Of a stretch of DNA of 64,000 nt, positions 50,096 through 64,000 are shown piece after piece. Source of the stretch: Dasyornis broadbenti (taxonomy: Eukaryota > Chordata > Aves > Passeriformes > Dasyornithidae). The position numbers and the translations under genes were made by a program. The notes beneath the pieces were generated by a model. It did no database searches. It saw only the letters and a list, made by a program, of their open reading frames with translations, and was not told the origin of the DNA. The stretch spans positions 1,552,456 through 1,616,455 of the forward strand of contig VZRN01000634.1 of the NCBI GenBank assembly GCA_013397935.1, in the 5' to 3' direction. Numbering within the stretch: the stretch's first letter is position 1; each line of letters begins with the position of its first letter.

Positions 50096-52874
50096 CTTCA
50101 TTTTAAGGTTGGAAGTTATTTTTAACAGGTTAAAGATTAGGCTTATGCAGATAGAGTCACTATATACAAACACACACGTACACAAAACATTCCAATTTTT
50201 AAAGTCAAATGAAAGGCTGCAATATTTGCTCACATTATTTTCTTAGACTAAGCTTTAATTACGTTGAATTCCATCCACAGGTGATTTTGCACAAATCACT
50301 TGTTGCACACCTCAAAAATTTACCCATCAAGTTACACCCTCCTGAAAAATGCTACTCAACTGTACGCTCAGTGGAGTCATTGACACAACCAGGGGAAACC
50401 TCTGCCTATGCTGTCACTTCTGTTTACCAGTGTGTATTACCTACTGCAGAAGCCACTGCTGGAGCAGCTTTCCCCAGCCCAGATGCCAACATTATGACTG
50501 AATAATTCACCTCAAATAATGTGACAGTAAGCCGGATCTTTTTTTCCCCACATCTGGCCCATGCAGGGTTAAGTCATTACATCCACTTGAACAGCATATC
50601 GATTGAGGGTGATGTGTAACAACACCCACAATACCTCATTCCCCCATTTCCTGAAATAAAAAGATTGCATTTCAGAAGCCTGCACTTCACACAGTTTTAG
50701 AAACTGTACTTGAAAGTATTTGTCCCCTCTCTACACTCACCTAGAGCCTTTCAGACACTGCACAAATCCATGTGCTGTCACTGTTACCCAGTGTAGCTAC
50801 AACACAACTGCTGCATATACAGAGAGGGGTTTCGCTTTTCACTGTTAATCAATTTAATTGGCAACAAGACAAATCAGCAAAAGATTAAACTGCCTGTTTT
50901 CCTGTTGCTGTTCACCCTAATGATTACCTGTAGAGTCCAAGCAGATATTCTGTATACTGAGACCTTTCTCAGCTCCCCAACAACTTTCTTTTGTACAGTG
51001 CCATGGTACTCCCACGTATTGGCCACATATCTGCTCTGTACTAGCAACCTCAGTGCACCACAATTACAATAATTTTCACACAGTATGGCCTTAAATGGCA
51101 TTATTATTTTACTTAAAGAAGTAGCTTTCAATGTATTGAGACAGCTGCTAGATGATCTGAAAGGCAAGGCGAGAGAGGCAATCAGTACTAGGTCACTGAC
51201 AGCAGGAAGGATTCTGCTCCCTTGCTGTGAGCAGCGAATGTGCAGCAACTCAGCTGATGACCGAGCAGGGAGAAGGACTTTCACTGCCCATGGATGAGCT
51301 CGAACAGAGAGAAGCTTACAGCAGAAATTGGAGCAAACTTCACCTCAGCAAGCATGAAGCTACCAGCTCCTTCCTCTCCAAGTGACCCCTGTAGGGGATG
51401 TCTTGGCAGCCCTCTTCCCCCTGCCCCTGTGGACAGGTGGGGGATGAGCAGGACCTTCTGGGTGCTGCAAAACCAAGCAGCCAACCCCCCCCAGTTACAC
51501 ACCCCTGATGGTGGTACTGAGACACGCTGTGCAAACACAGCACGGGAAGAGCTCCCTGCTCCTCCCAGCGCTCTCTGCCGCTTTCGCTCCCATGGGAGCA
51601 GTGATGCCGGCTCAGCTCCTGGAGCAGGAGTACGAGCAGTGAGGGAGGATGAGCCAAGGCAGCTGCCACTGGTGCAGCTGAGAGCTCATTCACAGTGATG
51701 GCTGTGTGCATAGAGATGTCTGTGCACACACCTATGACACCGAAGTGCTGGCACTCTACAGCCTGATCCGAAGGGATTTCAATGCTACGTGTTTGCATCC
51801 TAGCAAAAAAGAGTTAAAACCCATGCCCGTGCTAAGTCAAACCATAAATAACTCAGATGAGTGACTCTGGCCCAGCAGTTCTCTGGTCTGCTCAAACAGC
51901 CCGGCCAAGGCCAACGTGTCAGGCAGTTATTCCCGGCTGAGTGACATGTTGTCACCAATGGGAAGGGCACAGTGACAAGGTCGCAATATGGAAATAAAAT
52001 TTAGATCTTTTAGAAACCAGCACACATATCCACACAACTTAGCATGAAATTCAGATCTTTCTACAGGTGATCTCCATACCTGGGTGGTTGCCACCCTCTG
52101 AGCTGGCACAGTTACCATCTACTGCCAGCTACAGGAGACAGCTCTGCACCAGGAACTCCTACATAAACACGCATGCAAACACTCAAGATGCGATGCACTG
52201 TTTGGAATTAACTTTTCCAGAAATCAAAAGGCAAAATGATCACGTAAGGTTGTTCTGTTAAAGCAGAAATAACAGTGGAGTTTATTGCCTTTGTGTATTT
52301 TTATACTACGTTGCATAATATGCTCGCATCGATGTTCAGCACCGTAAATGACATAAAAAACAACCCAAGGCAGCAAGCACAGCAGAGCTCTAAGAAAAAA
52401 ATCATCACATTTCACATTCCAGTGCATGAAGTGAATGCTGCAGTTGTCTAGCTTACAACAGTCTATCAAAGTTAGCAAAGACAAATGTGTGTCTTAGAGA
52501 AAAGACATTGTTTCAACACTGAGCTATAAATTAGATTCTAGTTTTTAGGATGTAGTAAATGGTCTTTATTTGAGTATAAGAAAAAGCCACTCTTTTCAAA
52601 CTAAGGACATTGCATACTGTATATTTTAGTTGGGGACCTGCCTCTGAGGATACCACACTCACTTTTGTACTGCTTTGAAATCATCCATATTAGAGACAAG
52701 TTGCTATTTTGTATCATTACCATATTTATGCCTACTGGGCCTTTACATATCTCAAAATAAATTAAAACACTTATTCTGAAAGTTGATTCCAAAACTTTAA
52801 AACATGAGAAAGACGCTGCTGCTGTAAATGTCTGAAAGTTTTGGATTAATTCCAGTTCCAGTTAAACCAAAAAA

Positions 52875-52934
52875 NNNNNNNNNNNNNNNNNNNNNNNNNN
52901 NNNNNNNNNNNNNNNNNNNNNNNNNNNNNNNNNN
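52875..52934. other. Assembly gap of 60 N inside a poly-A tract
   Basis: Sixty N between a short A-run (52869-52874) and a longer one (52935-52962). The homopolymer is the likely reason for the break. Nothing can be said about what is missing. Confidence 0.95.
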
Positions 52935-52965
<31 letters not shown>

Positions 52966-54257
52966 AGAAAAGCTTCAGAGCAATTTGCAGCAGCTGAATG
53001 TGTGGCCTAAACAACTGTCAAAATAAGTGCTCAAGTACACAGGGCCTGTAAACCCTCATTACTGAGCACTGCACTGCTTTGGACAGCTCAAGTCTGCAAA
53101 ACTGTTCTCAGCAGTATTTGCACAGTTCCTAAACACCAGTGGCAAGAGCCCTTCTATTGTTTCTTGCCCTGCATGCCACATAAACATTTACAGTATTTTT
53201 AATATTAGCCCCCACAACCCCGCTTGCATCTTAAAGTGACTGTGGGAAAACACAAAATGAATTTTTAACAGTTTCTCAAAGGATTTATTTAGGGAACGAG
53301 GTCTTTGCAGGTTGCAAACAAACCTGCCTTTCCTCTTTTAAATTTACTAATCTGTAATTTCCATTCCGCCAATGTACTCTGCACCTGAACTGAAATTCTA
53401 AAAAGCATTTTGCAAAATTTTATTAGCATTTTAGTCTGCCTTTATCTATTCAGTTCACAACAGATACACAACTGACAAAGACTTCTGTGCTTGCTATTGC
53501 ATGCACCTGCTTACCACCACACTACAGAGGAGAGAAGTTACAGATCCCAGATGTGCTATCCCACCCCCAAAATGGTCCTACCTGTCTCAGACTTTTGCGA
53601 TCAACCCGTGTGAAGCCGTCTCTGGAAGGAAGAAAGCAGTGACTTTGAGCTGCTTCTCCTTGTCCTGCGCTGTCATGCAGATGTGGGATTGAGGCTGTCC
53701 TGACTGCCTGTGGATCTCCAGGCTGCTAAACACAATGATCAGAGATGACTCACTGTCACTCTCACATACATTAAATGGTTCTGTCGATTTTCTGACTTGA
53801 ATGATTGCTGTAATTGTTGTGTCTCACAGCTGAGGGGCTGACACCAGGGTTGACTCAACCACCGGAGAGCTCCGGCAGCCGTGCTGGGTCAGGCTGCTCG
53901 TGTCGCTGGGGCTCAGACCTTGCCCTCACCCACCAGAAGTTGTTCTCTCCCATCAGGTAAGACAACAAAAGGGAGCTTCCTTTGGCCATATCTGACATTT
54001 CAGTGCCGAAATTTCTCTCCAGGAACGCTTTGCATATCATATATTAATAGATTCTGACTAACAGCTTAGCTTCACATCATGTCTAGACAAAGTGTCCCGC
54101 TGTGGGTAGTAGCCTGGAAGGGAACTTGCAACAGCTGTGGGTGAACAAAACATGGACTGTGTTAGTGACAGGTTGTGTGTGTACTGTATCTCATTTGTTT
54201 ATTCTCCAAGAAGTAAAAATAATGGGAATTTCACCGAAATTTTAGGCAGAAAGAGTC

Positions 54258-54525
54258 CAAAGCTCAGGTTGGCCAGGAACCAGGGACAACCCATGTTGTC
54301 CCCGAGGTGGACATCAGGAAGAATTTCTTCCCTGGAAGGGTGGTCAGGAATTGGAAGGAGCTGCCCAGGGAGGTGGTGGAGTCACCATCCTTGGAGAGGT
54401 TCAAGAAACAACTGGACTTGACACTCCGTTACCTGGTCTAGTCAATGAGATGGTGATGGGTCAAAGCTGACAGGACTCCATAGTCTTGGAGGTTTTTTCC
54501 AACCTTAATGATTCTATCATTGTAT
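54258..54525 (+). mobile_element. CR1 LINE 3'-end fragment
   Basis: One of the clearest CR1 copies in the window: GACATCAGGAAGAATTTCTT, GGGTGGTCAGGAATTGGAAG, GCTGCCCAGGGAGGTGGTGG, a GAGTCACCATCC segment, GGTTTTTTCCAACCTTAATG, and a terminal ATTCTATCATTG. It is 5'-truncated. The left boundary is approximate. Confidence 0.92.
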
Positions 54526-54530
54526 GAGAA

Positions 54531-54689
54531 GTTGTGGCTGCCCCCGGATCCCTGGAAGCGTCCAAGGCCAGGCTGAGCAGGGCATTGAGCAACCTGGGGT
54601 AGCAGAAGGTGTCCCTGCCTGTGGCAGGGGGTAGAACAAAATGGGCTTTAAGGATTCTTTCAACACAAAGCACTCTGTGATTCTGTGTG
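54531..54689 (+). mobile_element. Second CR1 LINE 3'-end fragment, different subfamily
   Basis: Starts at GTTGTGGCTGCCCCCGGATC, a few bases after the previous CR1 ends, and continues with CCAAGGCCAGGCTGAGCAGG, GCAACCTGGGG, GGTGTCCCTGCCTGTGGCAG and a final CTCTGTGATTCTGTG. These phrases belong to a different CR1 3' UTR type from the preceding copy. The copies are head to tail, which suggests that one inserted into the tail of the other. Confidence 0.9.
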
Positions 54690-57600
54690 CATCACTCAAC
54701 CACCGAGAACAAATGAAACAGTCAGAAGACAAGAAGGGAAGTAGAAAAAAAGCTCCACAGATTTTGAAGGTAAAAATGTAAACAGGCACTCTGCAGAGTC
54801 CAGGTGTTCTCAGCAGTGTCCATCTAAACCCTGGCTGCACTCTGACAATACAGCAGCACCCAAGCATTGACCAGAACTCCTCAGCACCACAGAATCCATG
54901 CAGAAAACTGACAGCACAAAAGCATCACGGTTGCAAAGCCACAGTAAACTGATGCCGGAAGCAAAGAATAGGTGGTGAAGTATTTATAGCCCACCAGAGA
55001 GTCTATCACTTCTCAGCAACCATCAGAGTTTGCTTGCCCTTGCCATGTTACTTGTTAGGTGAACACTGCATCTAGATGTAAAACTGCATCACTGCTTCCC
55101 TTCATTTAAATGATCTGCCTGAATTGAAAGCATTTAACTCCCTTTCAGTGCCTTTCATTATGCTCTAACACGCTGTGGTGCGATCACAGCTTTAAATATT
55201 TACTTGACATTATCTTGCATCTGGCAAATGTATTCTGATACTCCCAAGCAAGTCCCACGCAGGATTAAGTTATCCACTGGTCTTTACACAGTGGTAATGG
55301 ATCCCATTTGTTTTACCACTGCAATTCTCTCTGAATCAGGTCTGCAAAGTCTAAGAAGTTTCCAACAATTCCATTAAGACAGAGGAGATCTGCGGTCACC
55401 AGACTAATTTCTAAGTTTCTATAGCAGTTAAGACTTTTTCTGCCTCCATTAGGCTTTCTCCTTTATTGTGCTATTCAGACCCATACGAAGGCTGACTGTT
55501 AGTGCTGTCAATTTGTATGCACCCTCTCAGTTTATTCTCTTTCTTATTGGTAATTAACTATTTCATATTGCAAATTCCCATTTTTCAGATAAGGTGCTGT
55601 TGTCACAATAGCCCTGTAAGTGAATTATTATAACTGTAATGCATTCATAAAAAACACATTACAAGACTTAAAATACATACTTTTTTTTACGGCTGCTGCA
55701 ATCCAGTTAGCCTACATGTAATAGAAATTGTGCACCCATGAAATTAAACTGAGTAAAAAAATTTATTTTTAAAGGCTTAGTTCTCTGAAAAAGTTACTGC
55801 CTCTAAAACTTTTTGGTCAAATGTTACTTTCTTTCTGGTGCTTAATTAGAATACTAAAATAAATAAAAATTACAGCCTCTGGGTAGGGAACTGAAGTAAC
55901 GAACAGCAACCAAATTCCACTGAAGGCCAGGGGGTGGGAAGGAGAGAGAAGAAAAACAAACACACAGATATTTTCTGATGAACCTGTGGCAGGATAAGAG
56001 CATTCTCAGACAAGTCTTCAGTAAAACATCTCAGAGTCAACTTCTCCATGAATTTCTCCATGGGCTGTTCTTCATGGACCTGGTTATTGTTTCACAGAGC
56101 CAAGCAGCAGCCCAAAAGCCTGCCCAGGAGCTCCAGGAGACTGGAGCCACTCATACACCTGACAGCTCACACAGCCCCAGAGTCCATCCCTGCTCTGCAT
56201 CCTCTGTCGTGGCCCCACAAATGCAGTGTGGGCACAGCCAGTGCCGGGGGAGGAGCCCTTGACCATACCTGCTGCTCCCCAAAGGCCAGGTCTGGTAAGA
56301 GGCAAGAGACCACAGGAAAGGTTTTCTTCCTCTTCTGCCCAGGGCAAGGGCAAAAGAAGGCAAAAGCGGGTCTATGATCATAACCTCGTGAGCTGGGGGA
56401 GGGACTGAGCAGTGGGTAGGGTGGTACAAGTTGTCCTCGCTGCCGGCAGCAACACACCCACACCGGAAACTGGCAGCCTAAAGAGACTCAAAAGCAATGG
56501 GACACACCTTCAGGACGAGAACTAAAAAGTAGGGTCCTGACCTCCAGTGATTTCTACACAGTTTTAGAACTGGAAGGGCAAAATATCAAGTGTGGTTCAT
56601 CACTAACTGCATCTCCACATCCCTCCCTCCCGGCAGAGATAACAAGTAAACTGTGCTTTGATTTGGTGACACCGAGCCTTCTGCAACTAACCCATCTGTG
56701 CTCTCAAAGAACGCCCTGGGAACAAAGAGCTCTGGGCAGACCCCAAGTGCACCTGAACAGCTGCACTGGCCTTTGCAAAGGCCACAGCAAGTGCCCACTG
56801 CTCTGCTCTCTGCCTTTGCACAGGTGTTACCTGTGCTGCCCCATAGGCAACACATTCATTGCTCATTTCCTTCTGGAAATCGCCCCCATCCCACCCAGCA
56901 CATGCACACAATCAGCAACGGTAACAAACAAAATCCTACTTCATCCTAAGCTTCGGTGAGGTTTTCACAGCCCCAGGAGAGTCAACAGGACTTTAGTTTG
57001 ATCTCAGAGCCCGCATGCAAGGAAATCTCTAGAACACAAAGACCAGCTGACCAGCACAAAAGGTCTGCACAACCTCCCCCCTTCCAGGGATTCGACACAG
57101 ATGCTCCAGCACAATGTCAAGAGAACATTTTAAATATTTCCATCACCTTGCTGTGCCCCTGACGGCTCACTCTGCAGGCAGGCTGCTGTGCCCGCAGTCC
57201 TACAGCTCTGCACAGATATAATTTTTTCCCATTTATTCACCAGGAAGATACTCAGCCAACAACAAAATGGGGGGTGGGAGTTGCCCAAGAACAATTTTGT
57301 CAGTTTCTAGAGAAGTAAAAACTCAAAAGAACACTTTTGCTCTCAAGTTGCAATAATTAGACAAGTCCATGTTTTTTGGCCAGCCCAACTTTGTAAAAAC
57401 ATCCTGTAAAATGTCTCGCTGGTTTCTCCTGAATGGCCTCTAAAACACTGGCAGTTGAGCCTGCTTAGTCAGCACCACACACAAAAAGCTATTAAAACCT
57501 GAGCCATAATAACTAATCTCTGCTAGCCACTCATGCCTATCCCACAGGGCAGTAACACGACACAGAAGTGTTGTTCCCAGCACGGACAAGATTTAAATTT

Positions 57601-60600
57601 CCTCCATACCTAAACCAGCAAGATTTTAATTTTACTCTTGGCTCACTCTTCATCACCGGACTATTAAGACGTGGTCAGAAAAGGCCTTTGCAAGCTATCC
57701 AAGGCCAAATCACCTGAATGCACACCTCCAGCTTACAGCATTTTGCTGTTGCTGCTTCTGGCATATGGACCGTTTAGATGAAAACAAGCAAATACTGGGT
57801 AAAAACTATTCCAGAAAAAGCTGAATATTTATGGCTTGTACACAGAAACCTGACAGGCAAGTGAATGCTTCAGATAGAGATAAAAGAAGTGACAGAAGAG
57901 TAACTTTTATCTCTGCAGTCTACATTTAATGAATGTATCAACATTTGCAGATGATTAGGTCCAACCTAAGTGCTTTGTTGCTCCTTTGTTCAGTTTCTGA
58001 AGGGTTTGTACTTTATTTATTCTCTTTCTTCTTTTTTTCTTTCCTCCCCCCCATAGTTGCAACTAAATATAATTTTTGGCTTTTAAAGACCTATTTCCAT
58101 TTATAGAATCCAGATGACAGGCTGGGGGATGATATTTCCTAGCTGAGGCATCTGCCTCCTTGACAGAGGGAGAGATAATCACGTTGGGGGAAACAGGCTC
58201 GGCATCTATGACAAGCTTAAGATGTCAGAAATGAGAGCATCGTGTCTCGTCCCTCTGGATATTTTTTTCTTGAGGAATTCAGCCACATCTTGTGTGCAAG
58301 GCAGCCAGCTTGCAGTGCTGCTGTGCCGCCAGCAACAGCGAGCACGAGGAGGGGAGGCAGGGGATGCTTCACTTCTGAGGCTGCCACAGCTTCTATTTAA
58401 TTGCTTGCTTATTTATTTAATGATGGCAACGACAAGAACTTGTGGCCAAGCTGTCAGCCTCCTTTCGCTGAAACAATCCACTGCTCTGAAATTGCTTGTG
58501 CTGGACAATCCTCCTTCCCCTCTGGATTTCACCAGGAGCAGCCCCACCTTCAGCAAGATGTCACAGCTGACTGAAGCCACCTTGCCACCAGGCAGCAGAA
58601 GGCCCAGAACACGAAGGGTTAGCAAGGGGACTGAGTCTTGGGAAGCATTTCCATGGACTGATGCCTCAGATCTGAACAAATGCCTCCACACCACGTGTCA
58701 CTGCCTCCTGGATCAGAACAAACCTACAGCACTTGCCCCCTCCACACTGATTTAAGTTCTGCTTTTTAATTTGTGGATCAAATGTTCTGCAGTCGCAAAT
58801 CAAATTATGCTGATAAAATTAGTTAGATCAAGGTACTATTTTTCTTTTGAGATAGGCCATTTGATGCTGCAAAATGCCACCAAATTAATCTTTCTGAAAG
58901 TTTCCTCACAAGCAAATTTTTCTTGCCAGATGCTGATGTAAATGCTCACAAATCATGGAAGATTTCCAACAGATGTGCCACCTTCAGTGAAACAAAAACA
59001 AGGAGGCTTTTTGAATTCAAGAATAACATTAAGTCATAAATGATTGCTTGATGCAGATGACTGTTAGTATAAATATTTTAACTAATGTTCACCAGGGGAT
59101 TTTTTTCCAAAGAGGGATGTTTTCCTTGAATTGCTGTTTAAGTTACTGTTTTGTAATAGCTCGCACTATATATATCGTGAAGCTCCCTCAGCCTGTGCTA
59201 GCAGGACTGCAAGCAGTACTCTTCACCAAATTTGGAGCTAATGGCACAAAGAAAACACACACTTTTTTTTCTCCAATATTATTTGTTATAGAATACATAA
59301 ATGGGCCTGACTTAGGACAAACGAAAAAGTGTCATAGAAAATAATCCTGATGAAACTGTAAGATGTTCCTTGAATTCCTTTCACAGCAAAAATATCAAAG
59401 GCAAGAAACGACCATACACAGGCAATAAAAGAGGTGATACTACAGTAGTTTCTGCAAGAGAGACATGCAGTCTTTGGCAAATGTGAGCTCTGGTCCAACA
59501 GAGTTATTCAAAGACTGCGCAGTAACCAACTAACAGACAAAAGCTCCTCTAAAACACATCAGCAAGTGGGGCTGGCAGACAAGCAGTGCCACAGACTGCA
59601 GACAGCTATTGTTTGACCACCTACAGTCTATTTATTTTACTGCAAAGCTGTATTTATTGTGCAAATGCTACCACAGCAGATGAAATTCCATCTGAACTGA
59701 GTAACAACCCCACACCTCACATCCAGCCCCTGCCCAGCTACACCTTTCCCACGATCGTGCCTGCAGAAAGCCGGGAGGACCAAGGTGGCAGCAGGGAACA
59801 GAAATGGCAGCAGATTTTCGGGGACAGACAGATGATGCTAAAAACAAGTTTATTTTCGCTAGAGCTACTTAAATAGTGAAAAACTCTAGAGTCTCCTACC
59901 CAGTCTTTCCCTACTACAGTCACAGCTGGCAGTCCCCTGGCAGAGCCTTCCCTGTTCCTGCCTTATTCTCAGGACCAGCACGTGTGTCCCGCACTGTGGG
60001 TCCTGTAACCTACCAGACTCTCACAACATCTGCCTTGTTCCGAGACTCAGCTGGTGGTTTCTGCAGGAAGAGGAGACTCCTGCACTGCCTACCACAGACA
60101 CGGGTATAAACAATGGATTTTCACTTCCTCAAGTTTTCGGTGCAACATTGTAGAGGTTAATTGGAGCTCTGCACAGGACTAGTAGTCTATATTCACCAAT
60201 TTCATTACAAGCCTGTCAACTCGCTATAGCTAAAGGAAAAGGCTGGAAACCTCCCTGTGGAAGCACACATTCAGTTGCTACTCCAGCCCTTCTCCTTCAG
60301 TGCAAGGGGATTTCAGTCCAAAGCTCCACAGTTAGAAGATGAAGATGTGAAGCATGCTTGAAAGAAGTGCCAATCATTCTTCACACTCTCTTCATCCCTC
60401 AGCAAAGAATGACAGCAGAGTAATCTAGCAGAGGCCTTTACAGCTCCTAGTGCCCTCTCTGTGGTATAACTTTGTCATCTCTGCTGTTTTGTCTTTACCT
60501 TGCCATTTGGCTTCAGCCAGTGAATACACTCAATGAAAAGTGAATTGTGCACAGAATGAAATCCATGGAGGGATCTCTGCGGTGAAACATTAAGGTGCCA

Positions 60601-63600
60601 ACACAACCAAGTACTAAAACATGCAGACATTTCCTGAAAGAGGGGCATGCATAGATACAGTCGTATCCATAAACATATTTATGTATACAATTTTTAGATA
60701 GATGGGCATCTCATAACACTCTAGCTATTTGCCAAAGGAAAATATAAAGACTAAGAACATCAGGACTAAGGTCTTTTAGTCATCTTTAGATCTTTAAAGA
60801 CAATGCAGACGTGGTTTTAATAAGCAGTTGTCTTGGAGGCATATGAACAATAACTTGTGAATAAAAAAAGGGTTTGTGGGCTTGCTTTTTACTTGAAAGA
60901 GGTTATCATTAAAAAGATGATTCACCATCCATTTTGCTCTTCAAACACACCACAGGCAGCCCCTCCTCCCATCCCATCCCACTACATCCCCTTGTCTAGT
61001 GCTGTGGGAAAGGTCTTGATGGCAATGCCAAAACCTTGGCACTTCTTGGTGGTTCCCACGACTCCTGAGACTAAGCAGGTACCATTCACTGTCCTCACCG
61101 CAAGAAATGAAACCAACACACACAGTCTGGAAAGGGAACTGTGAGCAAGTCTAAATGCTCAGGGGACTGTGGCTCTGGTATGAACCACAGTACATCGTTT
61201 AAATGCAGATGCTTTTGATCCAATTACTTGAGGCTTAACCAAATAATTACAGAGGATGTTTCCTACTCACTCTGCTCAGATCTACTCCTTGTCATCTGCC
61301 AACAATTTCATTATTAAAACAGAGATCATAACAATATTAATAAGCCCCAACCAGTTTGCCCCTTGCACAGGCAGGAACAGATGGGCAATCTGTTACCCAA
61401 ATATATTTGCATACTGTTTTTTGCGTAGATTGACAATGCAGGTGAATGGCAGATATTGATACCTATCAGCATGTTTTAGCATGCCACACAACCCGTGATA
61501 CAGCTCAGGTGTTAAGATCTGTGCTGAAGACACATTCCCTGGATGTCATGAAAACCCTGCAAAGCAATTAGAGAAGCAAATAAATTATTAAGAGTAAGAA
61601 GTGACAGCTCTGGGAATTGATGCAGATGCTGGTGAGAATCTAGGTTGTTACTGACAGGAAGTTATTGTTCAGCAGGTGATTGGCAAGGCATAAGAGACAG
61701 GAGTTTGGTGCTCCTTTGAATACCCTCCTCAGCAGCCACGGAAGGAAAGAAAGGGCAACACAAGTTACTTGCAGGGTTTGGTGACTTCAGACTGCCAAGT
61801 CCAGCTACATCTGCCCTTACCCTGGCTCTGGAGCTGACTCGTCAGCACCCATCCCCTCATCCTGCTGCTTCCTCAGTCACCCCAAGGAGCACTGCCACCA
61901 TGTGCTCCCCATCTTCAGCCCCACTCCATGGGCCACATCCCTGGAAATGCAGCCTGGCAGCAATGGAGGCAGAACAAGCCTTACATCCACATGCTCCCTC
62001 CTTAAATTAGTTTTCAGTTCTCTCGCATCCGACTGAAATTAAAACTTGCAAATTTTGGACTGCTGTCCTTGGCACTCTTGACATCTATTTATCATTTTGT
62101 TTGGTTTTTTTCTCCTTTCACTCTTGTTCTGTGCATCTGACACAGGAGCTGTCAGAAAGGACAGAAGTGGGAAAAAGCACTTGACACAAGAAGAATGAAG
62201 ACATTCAAAGTAAAGTTTTTCCACAGAAAAGCCGTTTCCAGCCCAAGACTCTGTCTCTTTTTGATTTTCTTTTTTAACTTTGGTCTTTCCAAGAAAACAG
62301 ACTCTAGTCACAAAGCATTTGCTTAGTTGCAAACTTGGGGTGTCCTGGAGCAGAATAAGAGACAGAGAAGTGAGAGCAAAAGGGGAAATGTTTTTTTAAC
62401 AGCTGTGAATCTACATCAGCTCCCTGCAAACCCATGAGAAATCTTTCCATCTAATGTAACAGGCCTGGTCTGTGCTCCCAGAGTTCAAAGTGTCCCTTGG
62501 ATCTGTGGAAATATCTGTTTGTTTCTCCTGGGTAAGCGGCTGCCACTCCAGGCCTGCTGCTTCTCCCGTCTCTCCTACCTGCTATCAAACAGGACAGCTC
62601 CTGTAAGGGCAGATGTGAGAGTCTGTCACGAAATAAAGAGGCTGTTACTAAAACTTATGTCACTGTGAACAACTGTTCTGACCCTACAAGAAACTCCTTC
62701 ATATGCAGCCACAACATCACAGAGTGCATTGTAGGAAATCATCTGCTTGCACTTGAGCCCTCTTGAAATGCCACATTTATACCAGGGTCCCAAACAGACA
62801 AGTTTACTTTCAATTAAAAATCTGTATGTGGATGGGTCTGTATAAATCCACACATACCTCAGTCTCTGCATTAACCTCGTATATCTCTCTGGTCCTGTGC
62901 CATCTGCTCTATCACCTTCACGTGCACTGTTTCAAAACCTGTCCAGTTTCTTGCATTTCCTTTCCTTCTCTGCCAGAAGAGGTGGAACAGATCACTCAGA
63001 TGTAATTTCAGCAAACAATAAATGCCTGTATCAGCTGTGCTGCCCTGAAAGCAGCAGATGGAAATCTGAATCTGATTTTCCAGCTTCTACAGCATTTCTT
63101 TCCATAAGATCATTAAATTGAAGGTTCAAAGTTACACACTTTAAATCATGTCTTTTTGCAGAAAAGTGTAAGCTTCAAACAATCAAATTGCGATTCATAA
63201 TCTGTCATTTGCAGTCAATATATCATGTCTAGCAAACATTAATTTACATGTAAGATTACAAACTTTGTGGTTGTATTTTCCAAAGCTATTCAATAGTAGC
63301 AGTCATAGCCAACAATTGATAGGTAACTTTTCTAGTATACACAAATTAATCTTTGCTAATTTGACCCTAATTTACACACAGTATTTTAAATAGCAACCCG
63401 TGAACACCCTCTGCCACTACGCACCATCAAGAGGAAACTATCCCACATAAGCCAGAAATGAAACAATTGAAAAAAGAACAGTTTACACCACAACTAAGCA
63501 AAACCCAAAAACCCGCAATATACTAAACTTCAAAAAAATAAGTAAAATTCAAAGCTTCCAAAGGTGAATGATTACAGGTTTTGCCTCAACTGGGCAAAAG

Positions 63601-64000
63601 ATGAGCCTTGTGCCAGCCAACACTTAATCAACTAAAATAAGGCTGCTGTGGTGGAAGGCAACTATCCCAACCTTGCACCACTCCAAGATAAAGAGTGACT
63701 GCACTAAAGCTTCTGCTTTGGTAAGCTGCCACGTGTGCAATAAAAACCAAACGTTTTCCCTTGAGGACAGGCTGGTTCCAGTCTGGCAGGGACCACGAGC
63801 ACAGCTCCTGACGGACAGAGGAGGGACAGGATGCCTGACATGGCCATGAGCAGGGCTGGGCTCAATCAGGAACTCAGCTCACTGTCATTAAAATTAAAAG
63901 AAAGTCACTGTTGATGTGAAAGGGCCACCAGTGGTTCTATGTGCAGAGCCAGCACCCTCACCAGGGGGATTGTTATTTTAACACCTGTCTATTGGTACGT
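54690..64000. other. Non-coding stretch to window end
   Basis: No supported gene. The longest frame in the region, 58222-58755 on the plus strand (177 codons), has no recognisable domain, a Ser/Thr/Leu-rich composition and no promoter or splice context, so I do not call it. 57850-58200 is AT-rich and may contain conserved regulatory sequence. A-rich patches occur at 63460-63540. Confidence 0.5.

Larger units (their letters stand above)
48184..54257. other. Non-coding stretch with poly-A gap
   Basis: No gene is strongly supported. It includes a weak candidate minus-strand exon at 49022-49083, an AT-rich hairpin at 50040-50095, a GC-richer patch at 51290-51700 with overlapping open frames of 134 and 152 codons on opposite strands (likely chance, driven by GC content), and a 60-N gap at 52875-52934. 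Confidence 0.45.

Noticed and set aside
51294..51798. Overlapping 134- and 152-codon frames on opposite strands
   Set aside because: Both are long because the patch is GC-rich; composition is low in structured-protein character and no family is recognisable.
1..64000. tRNA genes, rRNA, CRISPR arrays, bacterial operons
   Set aside because: No cloverleaf-type A and B box pairs, rRNA motifs or spaced direct repeats were seen, and the window is vertebrate nuclear DNA.

Overview
The window looks like nuclear DNA from a bird: long AT-rich, gene-poor intron or intergenic sequence with poly-A and poly-T runs, no bacterial-style gene packing, and 3' ends of CR1 LINEs, the dominant avian retroposon. 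I see no Alu, L1 or SINE copies. Three runs of N (1, 10 and 60 bases) mark draft-assembly joins. The species and locus cannot be named from the sequence alone.

Layout. 1-4451 is single-copy non-coding sequence with one convincing splice-bounded candidate exon on the minus strand (482-573) and a (GTGA)n microsatellite (2231-2306). 4452-6273 is the clearest mobile element: an internally deleted class II (ERVK-like) endogenous retrovirus. It has a 274-bp 5' LTR with two CCAAT boxes and a TATA box, a tRNA-Trp-like primer binding site, a leader splice donor, a gag start interrupted by one TGA, a GC- and CpG-rich segment present twice as a 259-bp copy across a single N, and a short integrase fragment. 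Instead of a normal 3' LTR it ends in an inverted copy of the first 37 bases of its own LTR. 6280-64000 is mostly quiet non-coding DNA. It carries four CR1 3'-end fragments (26544-26647, 47960-48183, 54258-54525, 54531-54689), a 35-bp tandem duplication (33363-33432), gaps inside poly-A tracts (36126-36135, 52875-52934), and a second convincing candidate exon on the minus strand (40104-40271), possibly an N-terminal coding exon.

If the two good exon candidates belong to one gene, that gene runs on the minus strand and most of the window is its introns. Their reading phases do not allow direct splicing to each other, so further exons would have to lie between them or they belong to different genes. 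I do not recognise the protein. Most other open frames here are chance frames in non-coding DNA. The most unusual object is the retroviral element with inverted-repeat ends.
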